Of a stretch of DNA of 11,702 nucleotides, positions 1 through 6,900 are shown piece by piece. The position numbers were made by a program, and so were the translations under genes. This stretch comes from an uncultured Veillonella sp. GTDB taxonomy: Bacteria; Bacillota; Negativicutes; Veillonellales; Veillonellaceae. The stretch spans positions 1 through 11,702 of the forward strand of contig URQX01000040.1 of assembly GCA_900550175.1 (NCBI GenBank), given 5' to 3'. The notes under the pieces are model-generated. The model had not been told where the DNA came from. It saw only the letters and a program-made list of their open reading frames with translations, and made no database searches. Every line of letters starts with the position of its first letter. The first letter of the stretch is position 1.

Positions 1-596
1 CGAGAGATGTGATCTGGATTTTCTAGTACATCTGTGTGCTCTTCAGAGGAACCTACAGTCGTTACGATACCTTCACCAACACGGGCGATAATAGTAGCTT
101 CACCAGCACCACCAACGAGACGGTCAATATTAGCACGTACAGTTACACGAGCACGAACCTTGAGTTCGATACCGTTTTTTGCTACTGCAGAGATAATTGG
201 TGTTTCAATCACTTTAGGATTAACGGACATTTGTACTGCTTCCAATACATCGCGACCTGCAAGATCGATAGCTGCGGAACGTTCAAATGTCAAAGGAATA
301 GATGCTCGTTCAGCGGCAATCAACGCATCTACGACGCGGTCAACATCACCACCTGCAAGATAATGCGCTTCTAGCTGATTTACGTTTACATCAAGGCCTG
401 CTTTATTAGCTTTAATCAAAGGCATTACGATTTGGGATGGATTTACACGACGCAAGCGCATACCTACGAGGGTAAAGATACCAACATTAACGCCCGCTGC
501 AAGAGCAGATACCCAAAGGCCTAACGGCACAACATACAAGAACACCATAAGCCCAATCAGTAGAATGGGAAGCAAAATTAAAATACCTACATCCAT
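1..596 (-). CDS. floA: Flotillin-like protein FloA, N-terminal 198 residues (3' end outside window)
   Basis: FloA is a membrane scaffold protein that forms flotillin assemblies (functional membrane microdomains) on the inner face of the cytoplasmic membrane. The reading frame starts at an ATG behind a GGAGGT site (602-607) and stays open to the left edge, giving about 198 of the usual ~330 residues. One hydrophobic segment (residues ~4-26) is followed by a conserved stretch around GIFTLVGMRLRR (39-50), then ERSAAIDLAGRDVLEAVQMS, NPKVIETPI and RANIDRLVGGAGE. From memory these match Bacillus subtilis FloA (YqfA) almost residue for residue. The C-terminal EA-rich coiled coil would lie beyond the window. 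The start is 36 bases after the stop of an NfeD-family gene, so the two are probably co-transcribed. The family call is very secure. The partial length is caused by the window edge, not by a break in the gene. Confidence 0.95.
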   Translation of the reverse strand, partial: MDVGILILLPILLIGLMVFLYVVPLGLWVSALAAGVNVGIFTLVGMRLRRVNPSQIVMPLIKANKAGLDVNVNQLEAHYLAGGDVDRVVDALIAAERASIPLTFERSAAIDLAGRDVLEAVQMSVNPKVIETPIISAVAKNGIELKVRARVTVRANIDRLVGGAGEATIIARVGEGIVTTVGSSEEHTDVLENPDHIS

Positions 597-632
597 AATA
601 ACCTCCATTATATACGACGATGTGGTGAAAGC

Positions 633-1097
633 TTAATCGCGCTTTCTAACAATATTGCGGCCGCCTACAACACGAAGAACCACAATCGGTGAACCGGCAT
701 CGATGAAGTCACCTTCGGTTACAACATCTACCAAATTACCATCAATTTTAGCAATACCTGCAGGGCGCAGTGTAGTATGAGCTACGCCCTCTTTACCAGC
801 TAAGTCCTCTAATACATCATTAGATACATAGCCAGCCTTGGTCGTAGACCGTTGCCCTAAGGTAAATAATTTGCCTATCCAAGTCTTTTCAAAGTGATTA
901 AAGAACACGATGATAAGGACAATTAGTAAGGCCGTTAATCCTAGTACTGCATACAGCGCTACCGTTCCTTCTCCAAGAGCTACAAAAACGCCCCAAAGAA
1001 ATGCACAATAACCGATGAGTCCTAAAATACCGCCCGGTACAACGAGTTCTACCGCCATCAGGGCGATCCCTATAGCCATCCAAATTAAAAACTCCAT
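633..1097 (-). CDS. NfeD family membrane protein (short form)
   Basis: Short NfeD-family protein of 154 residues. Residues ~2-67 hold three closely spaced hydrophobic segments, with the typical PGGILG motif at 21-26. A soluble C-terminal OB-fold follows (about 96-154), marked by GKEGVAHTTLRPAGIAKIDG and DVVTEGDFIDAGSPIVV. NfeD proteins are encoded next to flotillin or stomatin genes and are thought to act with them in membrane organisation; here floA follows directly. The protein lacks the N-terminal ClpP-like serine protease domain of long NfeD proteins, which fits the short class. The ATG is preceded by GAGGAGGG (about 1101-1108) at good spacing. A TATAAT-like -10 lies about 45 bases upstream. 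The family is certain; the exact molecular role is not known from sequence. Confidence 0.93.
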   Translation of the reverse strand: MEFLIWMAIGIALMAVELVVPGGILGLIGYCAFLWGVFVALGEGTVALYAVLGLTALLIVLIIVFFNHFEKTWIGKLFTLGQRSTTKAGYVSNDVLEDLAGKEGVAHTTLRPAGIAKIDGNLVDVVTEGDFIDAGSPIVVLRVVGGRNIVRKRD

Positions 1098-1140
1098 AGG
1101 CCCTCCTCTCTATAATTAATTTTATACAACTTATATACTC

Positions 1141-1169
1141 ATTATACAATATTAAAAATAATTTATAAA
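1141..1169 (-). promoter_or_regulatory. Probable promoter of the nfeD-floA operon
   Basis: On the minus strand a perfect TATAAT (1141-1146) lies about 45 bases upstream of the NfeD ATG. The best -35 at 17-bp spacing is TTTATA (1164-1169), which is poor. The site falls between the copB terminator and the NfeD gene, where a new promoter is expected. Confidence 0.45.
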
Positions 1170-1198
1170 GATTCTATAGTACCAACTTTCATGGTATT

Positions 1199-1225
1199 AA
1201 AAGAGCTAGTACTTACAGCTCTTTT
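1199..1225 (-). terminator. Intrinsic terminator after copB (possibly bidirectional)
   Basis: A perfect 9-bp inverted repeat, AAAAGAGCT (1199-1207) and AGCTCTTTT (1217-1225), with a 9-base loop. It lies 57 bases after the copB stop. The minus-strand RNA ends in four U after the stem; the plus-strand RNA would end in six. The position closes the copper operon and separates it from nfeD-floA. Confidence 0.65.
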
Positions 1226-1282
1226 TTCTCCTGTAAAACTATTGTATCTTGATACTTTAAGGAGTTTCAATCATTCGATCTG

Positions 1283-3409
1283 TTAACCGTTATTTTTTGG
1301 ATCTAACCTTAATAACATAGCATTAATGGCGACGATGACTGTTGACACAGACATTAGGACTGCTCCTAATGCAGGGCTTAATGTGATGCCAATAGGAGCC
1401 AAAATTCCTGCAGCTAGAGGGATAGCTATAAAGTTATAACCGGCTCCCCAAAAGAGATTTTGTTTCATTTTACGAGTTGTTTTGTGTGCTAATTCAATAA
1501 ATGATTCAATATCTCCTGGATCAGATTGAGTCAAGATGACATCAGCTGAATCCAACGCCACTTGAGTTCCTGCACCGACCGCTATTCCAACATCTGCCAA
1601 GGCAAGAGAAGGAGCATCATTGATACCGTCACCTACCATGATAACTTTTTTTCCTTCTTCTTTAAGTGTTTTTACTAACTCATATTTGTCTTGTGGAGAT
1701 TGATTTGATCTATATTCAATCTCTAAATATTCTGCCACGCCTTGAGCTGCTTTTTCATTATCACCTGTTGCCATAATTGGTTGAATATTGTTATTTTTAA
1801 GAACTTTAATTAACTCTTTGCTCGTTGGTTTTAATTCATCCCCTAAAGCTACAGCACCAATAGCATCATCGTTTTCTACTAAGACACTGAGAGTTGCTCC
1901 TTTTGGAATATCCATATCAAGATTACGTCCGTAGGCTTTTTGACTGATTAATTGGTAACGGTGCCCGCCTGCTTTACCCTCTACTCCAGCACCGGAAATC
2001 ACATCAATAGAATCAAAAGATGCTGGACGTATATCTTGCTGCTCGGCGAAACTTATAATTGATTGAGCAATTGGGTGACTAGATCCTCCTTCAATACCTG
2101 CCAATAAGGCAATGATTTCCTCTTTTGTATATTTGTCATTAAGAAGTTTTACATCTAATACTTTAAACTCACCAGTTGTTAAAGTACCTGTTTTATCTAA
2201 AATCATCACATCTGCATCTTGAGCTATTTCTAAGGCTTGGCGGTCTTTTACTAGTAAGCCACGGCTAGCTCCTAAGCTTGTGCTACGGGCGGTGACCAAT
2301 GGAATAGCCAGACCTAATGCATGTGGACAAGCTATAACTAAGGTCGTGATAGCAAAGGTAACTGCCGTTGGGATATCTCCAATAATCATCCACACTACAA
2401 AAGCTATTAGTGCGACAATAACCGCAATATAGAAGAGCCATCCTGCAACCTTTTGAGCAATATTTTCTGCTCTGGAAGGCTGACTTTGAGCTTGGCTAAT
2501 TAAAGTCTGTACTTGAGAGATAAAGGATTGATCACCTGTCTCAAGCACTTTAATATAAAGTACCCCTTCTCCATTTGTTGAGCCCCCGATTACTTCATCG
2601 CCAGGGCCTTTTTTTACTGCTTTTGACTCCCCAGTTAGAAGAGCTTCATTTAAACGTGATTCGCCACGCTCGATAATCCCGTCTGCTGGCACATTTTCTC
2701 CAGCTTGAACACGAATTAAATCACCTATCTTTAAGTCAGCAACTGGTCGTGTTTCAATTGAATCGTCTTCTAATACAACGTGAGCATCTTTCGGCACTAA
2801 CTTAGCCAATGCTGCTTGTGCGTCTCCTGCTTCTCCAATAGCTTTCATCTCAATCCAGTGACCTAATAACATGATTAATAGTAATGAAGCAAATTCAAAG
2901 AAAAAGTCCATCACATGTTCACCCGTTACGTAGGTGATGATCACAGCATAAATACTGTATAAATATGAAGCACTTAAACCTAAAGAAACTAGAGTCATCA
3001 TTCCAGGTTCTTTTTGTTTAAATTCGTCAACTGCACCTTGATAGAATGGACGGCCACCATAAACAATTAATATAGTAGATAAAATAGCTACTACAATATC
3101 AGAATATGGAAAAGTAAACTGGAATGGTAGTTCAAATCCATACATAGGGGATAAGAGCATGATAACGATTCCTAGTGGCAATGACTTTAAGAAAAGTTCC
3201 TTAAAGCTTCCGTGATGATGGTGGTCATGCCCTCCGTGCCCACTGTGGTCATGCCCACTGTGCCCGCTGTGATCATGACCAGCATAATGGTCGTGATGTT
3301 GATCCTTATGGTCTCCATGTTCATCTGTAATTCCATGCTCGTGTTTTAACTTATCCATGTCGTCATAATCATGGTGATTATGGGACGAATATCTATTGTC
3401 ATTATTCAT
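1283..3409 (-). CDS. copB: CPH-type copper-exporting P1B ATPase, CopB-like
   Basis: A 708-residue heavy-metal P-type ATPase that would pump copper (possibly silver) out of the cytoplasm using ATP. A His-rich, Asp-rich N-terminal tail (1-67) carries repeats such as GHDHSGH and ends in HDHHHH. Membrane segments follow, then the actuator motif TGES (259-262), the transmembrane metal site CPH (361-363 in IACPHALGLAIP), the phosphorylation motif DKTGTLT (405-411), HP (445-446), TGD (548-550) and GDGINDAP (593-600). Late membrane motifs YN (658-659) and MSVST (686-690) are present. CPH instead of CPC, and a His-rich tail instead of a CxxC metal domain, mark the CopB (P1B-3) class, not CopA. It resembles Enterococcus hirae CopB, as I recall that sequence. 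The ATG has AGGAGG (3418-3423) 8 bases upstream. It lies 19 bases downstream of copY, so one operon is expected. No break is seen. Confidence 0.96.
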   Translation of the reverse strand: MNNDNRYSSHNHHDYDDMDKLKHEHGITDEHGDHKDQHHDHYAGHDHSGHSGHDHSGHGGHDHHHHGSFKELFLKSLPLGIVIMLLSPMYGFELPFQFTFPYSDIVVAILSTILIVYGGRPFYQGAVDEFKQKEPGMMTLVSLGLSASYLYSIYAVIITYVTGEHVMDFFFEFASLLLIMLLGHWIEMKAIGEAGDAQAALAKLVPKDAHVVLEDDSIETRPVADLKIGDLIRVQAGENVPADGIIERGESRLNEALLTGESKAVKKGPGDEVIGGSTNGEGVLYIKVLETGDQSFISQVQTLISQAQSQPSRAENIAQKVAGWLFYIAVIVALIAFVVWMIIGDIPTAVTFAITTLVIACPHALGLAIPLVTARSTSLGASRGLLVKDRQALEIAQDADVMILDKTGTLTTGEFKVLDVKLLNDKYTKEEIIALLAGIEGGSSHPIAQSIISFAEQQDIRPASFDSIDVISGAGVEGKAGGHRYQLISQKAYGRNLDMDIPKGATLSVLVENDDAIGAVALGDELKPTSKELIKVLKNNNIQPIMATGDNEKAAQGVAEYLEIEYRSNQSPQDKYELVKTLKEEGKKVIMVGDGINDAPSLALADVGIAVGAGTQVALDSADVILTQSDPGDIESFIELAHKTTRKMKQNLFWGAGYNFIAIPLAAGILAPIGITLSPALGAVLMSVSTVIVAINAMLLRLDPKNNG
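3212..3280 (-). repeat. Histidine-rich coding repeats in the copB N-terminus
   Basis: Residues ~44-66 of CopB are built from tandem units, GHDHSGHS, GHDHSGHG and GHDHHHHG, and the DNA is correspondingly repetitive (repeats of GGTCATGCCC and close variants on the plus strand). Such tracts are typical metal-binding tails and can vary in length between strains through slippage. Confidence 0.75.
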
Positions 3410-3428
3410 TTTAAATTCCTCCTTATGC

Positions 3429-3878
3429 TTAATGATGATGTAAATGACATTCGCATTGTCCTTCTGGACAATTGCAATCCACTTCTTCTACTGCGAAAGA
3501 TTTTTTCATCTCTAATATTTTTTCTAGTCGATCTATATCATCGAAGCTTAAAACATGATTTTCAATGATGCTTCCTATTACATTTCCGACTTTCTTATTG
3601 CAAATACGGTTAAAAATATCTTCTACATAATCCCTTACGGCTTCTTTCTCTTCAATATTGGCAGTGTAAATAAACTTTCTACCTTCTTGCTCTGTATTTA
3701 GTACGCCTTTTCCAACTAATCGACATAAAATCGTTTTGATAGTGGATTGTGTCCAGCCCATTTTTTCTTGCAATACGGAAATGACTTTTTTACTAGTTAC
3801 TCGATCATTTGCCCAAACTACACGCATGACTTCCCACTCAGCATCTGTAATATAAGTATTAAGTTCTATTGTGCTCAT
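3429..3878 (-). CDS. copY: Copper-responsive repressor CopY (BlaI/MecI/CopY family)
   Basis: A 149-residue repressor. Residues ~8-75 form the BlaI/MecI-type winged helix (TDAEWEVMRVVW, then TQSTIKTILCRLVGKGVL, then GRKFIYTA). Residues ~76-128 are the dimerisation helices. The C-terminus carries CNCPEGQCEC (135-144), the CxCx4CxC metal hook of CopY proteins, which binds zinc in the repressing form and Cu(I) on induction. It is followed by HLHHH, extra possible metal ligands. The gene is first in an operon with copB and would repress that operon by binding the two cop boxes in its own promoter. The ATG has AGGAGG (3887-3892) 8 bases upstream. MecI or BlaI is ruled out by the cysteine hook and the copper-pump neighbour. 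Confidence 0.95.
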   Translation of the reverse strand: MSTIELNTYITDAEWEVMRVVWANDRVTSKKVISVLQEKMGWTQSTIKTILCRLVGKGVLNTEQEGRKFIYTANIEEKEAVRDYVEDIFNRICNKKVGNVIGSIIENHVLSFDDIDRLEKILEMKKSFAVEEVDCNCPEGQCECHLHHH

Positions 3879-3896
3879 TTTCCTTTCCTCCTAATC

Positions 3897-3912
3897 GTTT
3901 ACAAATGTAAAC
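3897..3912. promoter_or_regulatory. cop box 1 (CopY operator), promoter-distal
   Basis: The plus strand reads GTTTACAAATGTAAAC: perfect 7-base arms around a two-base centre, containing the exact cop-box consensus TACAnnTGTA (3900-3909). It lies between the predicted transcription start and the copY ribosome binding site, so bound CopY would block initiation or early elongation. Confidence 0.88.
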
Positions 3913-3928
3913 AAATATGTTTAAGATA

Positions 3929-3957
3929 AGTCTACTATTGTAAACGAATTATGTCAA
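3929..3957 (-). promoter_or_regulatory. copYB promoter
   Basis: On the minus strand a perfect TTGACA (3952-3957) is followed at 17 bp by TAGACT (3929-3934), which matches the -10 consensus at four of six positions. Transcription would start near 3922. The two cop boxes overlap the spacer and -10 and the early transcribed region, as expected for a CopY-repressed promoter. Confidence 0.7.
3930..3945. promoter_or_regulatory. cop box 2 (CopY operator), overlapping the -10 region
   Basis: The plus strand reads GTCTACTATTGTAAAC. The core TACTATTGTA (3933-3942) differs from TACAnnTGTA at one base. Its centre is 33 bp from the centre of cop box 1, about three helical turns, so two CopY dimers would sit on the same DNA face. 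It covers the spacer and -10 of the copYB promoter. Confidence 0.8.
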
Positions 3958-4045
3958 GTCTTTTTAATAAATGTAAGCAACGCTTATAGCTTTTTATCTT
4001 TCCACTTCTATCCCATAATAATTTTCATAGTTTTTTCTAAACTAA

Positions 4046-4089
4046 AAACGACTACTTTCACAGACATCCATCTGATCTAGTAGTCGTTT
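4046..4089 (-). terminator. Intrinsic terminator after the uracil permease gene
   Basis: A perfect 11-bp inverted repeat, AAACGACTACT (4046-4056) and AGTAGTCGTTT (4079-4089). The 22-base loop can form a small inner stem (CAGA/TCTG). The minus-strand RNA continues with a run of five U. It lies about 75 bases after the permease stop and separates that gene from the copper operon. Confidence 0.8.
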
Positions 4090-4161
4090 ATTATAAGGAG
4101 TAAAAAACAAATTGGGCATATAAACACAAAGATTTATATGGTAGCCTCACAGCAACTCGAA

Positions 4162-5445
4162 TTATACTTCTGTTTTTTTCAATTGGTCATTACCAACGCC
4201 TGTTTTTTGAAGGATTAATAAGATAATACTCATGGCCATGCCTACTACAGTAGCAAGACCCATGCCTTTCAATACAACAGGACCTACAGCAAGTTCTGCA
4301 CCGCTAAGACCTACAACGAGGATAACGGATGTAAGAATCATGTTAACAGGGTTTGTGTAGTCTACCTTGCGTTCTACAAGCATGCGCAAACCTGATGCTG
4401 CAATGATACCGAATAAGAGAATGGATACACCACCCATAACTGGAACTGGAATAGCATGAATAAGAGCTGCTACTTTACCTACAAAGGAAACGATCATCGC
4501 AAGAACTGCAGCACCACCGATTACCCATACGCTAAAGCAACGAGTAATAGCGAGGACACCGATATTTTCACCGTATGTCGTATTTGGTGTAGCACCAAAG
4601 AAACCAGAAAGGATATTCGCAAGGCCATCACCTAGCAAGGAACGTTGTAAACCTGGTTCTTTCATCAAGTCTTTTGATACAATGTTGCTCGTTACAACTA
4701 AGTGACCTACGTGCTCTGCAAATACTACAAAGAGAGCTGGCATAATCATAATAATGGCATTGATGTCAAATACAGGCATGCCATAGAACTGTGGTAAAGA
4801 GAACCAAGGAGCAGCCTCTACACCAGAGAAATCAACAACCCCCATAATAGCAGATAAAACATAACCTGAAACAACGCCGATAAGAACAGGAATAACGGCT
4901 AAGAAGCCACGGAACACAACAGTACCAAGCAAGGTAACAACTAAGGAAAACATAGAGATAAAAATAGCTTGGCTGTGGCTCATGCCTAAATCTTGATTAC
5001 CAATAAGACCAGACATACTCATCGCTACTGGCGCCAATTCCAAACCGATAATAGCTACAATAGCTCCCATCGCTGCTGGAGGGAATAACTTATCAATCCA
5101 ACGAGTACCTATATAGCGAACCAGAACAGATAAAATTACAAAGGATAAACCAAATACAACGAAGGCACCCTTTGCAGCCTCATAACCAAGACCTGCAGAT
5201 AATACACCAGCTACAGGAGCAATGAAAGCAAAGCTAGAACCGAGGTATGCAGGGATTTTGCCTTTACAAACAAATAAATACAGTAATGTACCGATACCAT
5301 TCATGAATAAAGCTGTTGCAGGATCTACTTTTAATAAATATGGTACCAATACAGTAGAACCAAACATAGCAAATAAATGCTGGAAACTAAGTGGCAACAT
5401 TCGCCCCCAGGACGGGCGTTCTTGGATATCAATATAATCCTTCAT
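4162..5445 (-). CDS. uraA: Uracil permease (NCS2 family, UraA/PyrP)
   Basis: A 427-residue polytopic membrane protein of the nucleobase:cation symporter-2 family that would import uracil with protons for pyrimidine salvage. Family motifs are clear: FQHLFAMFGSTVLVP near the N-terminus (21-35), FAEHVGHL (242-249) and TPNTTYGENIGV (286-297). Glu244 and Glu293 align with the substrate and proton residues Glu241 and Glu290 of E. coli UraA at a constant offset of three, and His248 with His245 (E. coli numbering from memory). The length equals that of the E. coli protein within a few residues. The ATG has GAGGAG upstream. The gene lies 110 bases after the ftsW-like gene with no obvious terminator between them, so some read-through from trmB-ftsW is possible. 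A striking palindrome sits in the leader. A xanthine permease is less likely, given the uracil-type motifs. Confidence 0.93.
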   Translation of the reverse strand: MKDYIDIQERPSWGRMLPLSFQHLFAMFGSTVLVPYLLKVDPATALFMNGIGTLLYLFVCKGKIPAYLGSSFAFIAPVAGVLSAGLGYEAAKGAFVVFGLSFVILSVLVRYIGTRWIDKLFPPAAMGAIVAIIGLELAPVAMSMSGLIGNQDLGMSHSQAIFISMFSLVVTLLGTVVFRGFLAVIPVLIGVVSGYVLSAIMGVVDFSGVEAAPWFSLPQFYGMPVFDINAIIMIMPALFVVFAEHVGHLVVTSNIVSKDLMKEPGLQRSLLGDGLANILSGFFGATPNTTYGENIGVLAITRCFSVWVIGGAAVLAMIVSFVGKVAALIHAIPVPVMGGVSILLFGIIAASGLRMLVERKVDYTNPVNMILTSVILVVGLSGAELAVGPVVLKGMGLATVVGMAMSIILLILQKTGVGNDQLKKTEV

Positions 5446-5478
5446 CTTTTCTCCTCACACACAATACAAATACGTTGC

Positions 5479-5514
5479 ATTTATACAGCACCTCTTAAGA
5501 GATGCTATATAAAT
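5479..5514 (-). promoter_or_regulatory. 36-bp near-perfect palindrome in the uraA leader
   Basis: The sequence is symmetric about 5496/5497, with arms ATTTATA, AGCA and CTCTT facing their complements. Only two of 18 base pairs are mismatched on the plus strand, both C-A. On minus-strand RNA these become G-U wobbles, so the transcript can pair along the whole arm except for the tight centre. It ends 33 bases before the uraA ATG. There is no following U-run, so it is not a simple terminator. It may be an operator for a dimeric repressor or an mRNA 5' stem-loop. Confidence 0.6.
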
Positions 5515-5522
5515 CCACACTA

Positions 5523-5552
5523 AATATATTCACCTTATACTACATAAGTTAA
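5523..5552 (-). promoter_or_regulatory. Possible uraA promoter (weak)
   Basis: On the minus strand TTAACT (5547-5552) and TATATT (5523-5528) are 18 bp apart. Transcription would begin near 5516, placing the 36-bp palindrome at the very 5' end of the mRNA. Both boxes are imperfect and the region is AT-rich, so this is only a candidate. Confidence 0.3.
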
Positions 5553-5555
5553 ATA

Positions 5556-6899
5556 TCAACGTTCGGACCTAGGTCGTCTACGAGTAGGCTTTCTAGTCTC
5601 TCTCGGTCTGAATGGACCAGGCATTTCCGTTTTTTGAGAACTCTTCGGAGCAGCCGGTTTGAATCGGCTTTGCGTTTCCTCACGTAAAGATGGCAAAGCC
5701 TCAGCAGTACCAACTTGTTTTACACCTTCTACATTTCGGCGTCCAACGCTTGCTAATAAGCCTATGGCCATAAAGTTCATTAACAATGAAGAACCGCCAT
5801 AACTAATAAATGGCAAAGGCACACCAGTTACAGGCATAATACCGCAAACCATGGCGATGTTAAACAAGGCTTGTCCACTGATGAGTAAAGTTATCCCCAT
5901 AGCTAACCATCTACCAAATTCATCACGAGATCGATTAGAAATACGGAAACCAAAGTATGTAAAGGCCGCCACCAAAAGAACTACAAAGACAGCTCCGATA
6001 AAGCCCATTTCTTGAGCCCACACGGCGAATGCAAAGTCTGTATGTGCTTCTGGCAAGTAAAAGTACTTAGATGTACCTTGCATAAAGCCTTCCCCAAGAA
6101 TACCGCCAGAACCTACGGCCAAAAGGCCTTGCACCGTTTGATAGCCCATATCTTGAGCATGAGGCCAAGGGTCGAACCAAGACTGGATCCGTTCCCAACG
6201 ATACGGTGACATACGAGCTGCAATGAAACCTATCACACCGGCAACAGCAAAGGCGCCACCAAAGAATCGCCCATCAAAACCAGCTAAATAAATGAGTATA
6301 AAAGAAAATCCAAAGATTAGGACGGTAGTACCCATATCTGGTTGCAAGATTGTTAAAACTGCAAAGATGATAGGCCAAACTAACATTGGCAACATATAGC
6401 CCACCCGTTCACTCACATAACCTTGTAAGTTCGTAAGTGGATTATTATATCTCGATTTTCCCCATTTCCTCATGGTACTCAACTTAGCAGATGTCCATAT
6501 TATAGCTGCTAGCTTAGCAAATTCTGATGGCTGTATCGAAACAGGTCCGATGACGATCCACCGGCGTGCACCATTAATAACCGAGCCTGCTACGAGGACT
6601 AACACCATGCCTATAAGGGTTGCAATCATTATGCGTTGCAACATATGTGACTTTTGTAATTGTCTATAATCATAACGATATAAGACAACACCTATTGCCA
6701 TTGAAAAAAATAGGAACCCTATATGTTTTGAAAAGTACCCTAGAAGTCCTGTATTTTCGTAAATAGAGCTAATATAGGTGGCACTAAAGATATTCACACT
6801 ACCTATAATCGTAATGAGCAATATAGGTAAAAGCATACCTTGTAAATCATTTTTAAAGAGTGAGCCCCACCGACTATCCCCCTTATTCGGTGTTTCCAT
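5556..6899 (-). CDS. ftsW: FtsW/RodA/SpoVE (SEDS) peptidoglycan glycosyltransferase, FtsW-like
   Basis: A 447-residue SEDS-family membrane protein. SEDS proteins polymerise lipid II into glycan strands with a partner class B PBP; FtsW acts in septation, RodA in elongation. Motifs in order: GARRWI (110-115) and QPSEFAKLA (123-131), QPDMGTT (186-192), DPWPHAQDMGYQTVQ (243-257), AVGSGGILGEG (261-271), KYFYLPEAHTDFAFAV (278-293), and TGVPLPFISYGGSSLL (358-373). GARRW, KYFYLPEAHTDF and the basic, Pro/Arg-rich C-terminal tail (about 400-447) favour FtsW or SpoVE over RodA. The ATG is one base after the trmB stop, and its AGGAGG (6906-6911) lies inside trmB, so translation is coupled. The gene stands with trmB rather than in a dcw cluster. 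One oddity: the extracellular loop Asp sits three residues later than in E. coli RodA/FtsW as I recall them (Asp250 before MGYQ). Confidence 0.87.
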   Translation of the reverse strand: METPNKGDSRWGSLFKNDLQGMLLPILLITIIGSVNIFSATYISSIYENTGLLGYFSKHIGFLFFSMAIGVVLYRYDYRQLQKSHMLQRIMIATLIGMVLVLVAGSVINGARRWIVIGPVSIQPSEFAKLAAIIWTSAKLSTMRKWGKSRYNNPLTNLQGYVSERVGYMLPMLVWPIIFAVLTILQPDMGTTVLIFGFSFILIYLAGFDGRFFGGAFAVAGVIGFIAARMSPYRWERIQSWFDPWPHAQDMGYQTVQGLLAVGSGGILGEGFMQGTSKYFYLPEAHTDFAFAVWAQEMGFIGAVFVVLLVAAFTYFGFRISNRSRDEFGRWLAMGITLLISGQALFNIAMVCGIMPVTGVPLPFISYGGSSLLMNFMAIGLLASVGRRNVEGVKQVGTAEALPSLREETQSRFKPAAPKSSQKTEMPGPFRPRETRKPTRRRPRSER

Positions 6900-6900
6900 A

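Noticed and set aside
34..374. Two plus-strand open frames of ~110 residues
   Set aside because: Low-complexity Thr/Ser/Arg-rich shadows of floA, which is strongly supported on the other strand.
1283..3409. CopA (CPC-type) or cadmium/zinc ATPase
   Set aside because: The membrane motif is CPH and the N-terminus has a His-rich tail with no CxxC domain, which is the CopB class.
3972..3995. Small hairpin TAAGC-AAC-GCTTA with T-run on the plus strand
   Set aside because: The stem is only 5-6 bp and no plus-strand gene ends here.
3960..4045. Possible small gene or mobile-element remnant between copY and the uraA terminator
   Set aside because: AT-rich stretch with no convincing open frame, inverted terminal repeat or duplication.
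5446..5555. PyrR-type attenuator before uraA
   Set aside because: There is no PyrR-binding-loop-like sequence and no terminator U-run after the palindrome.
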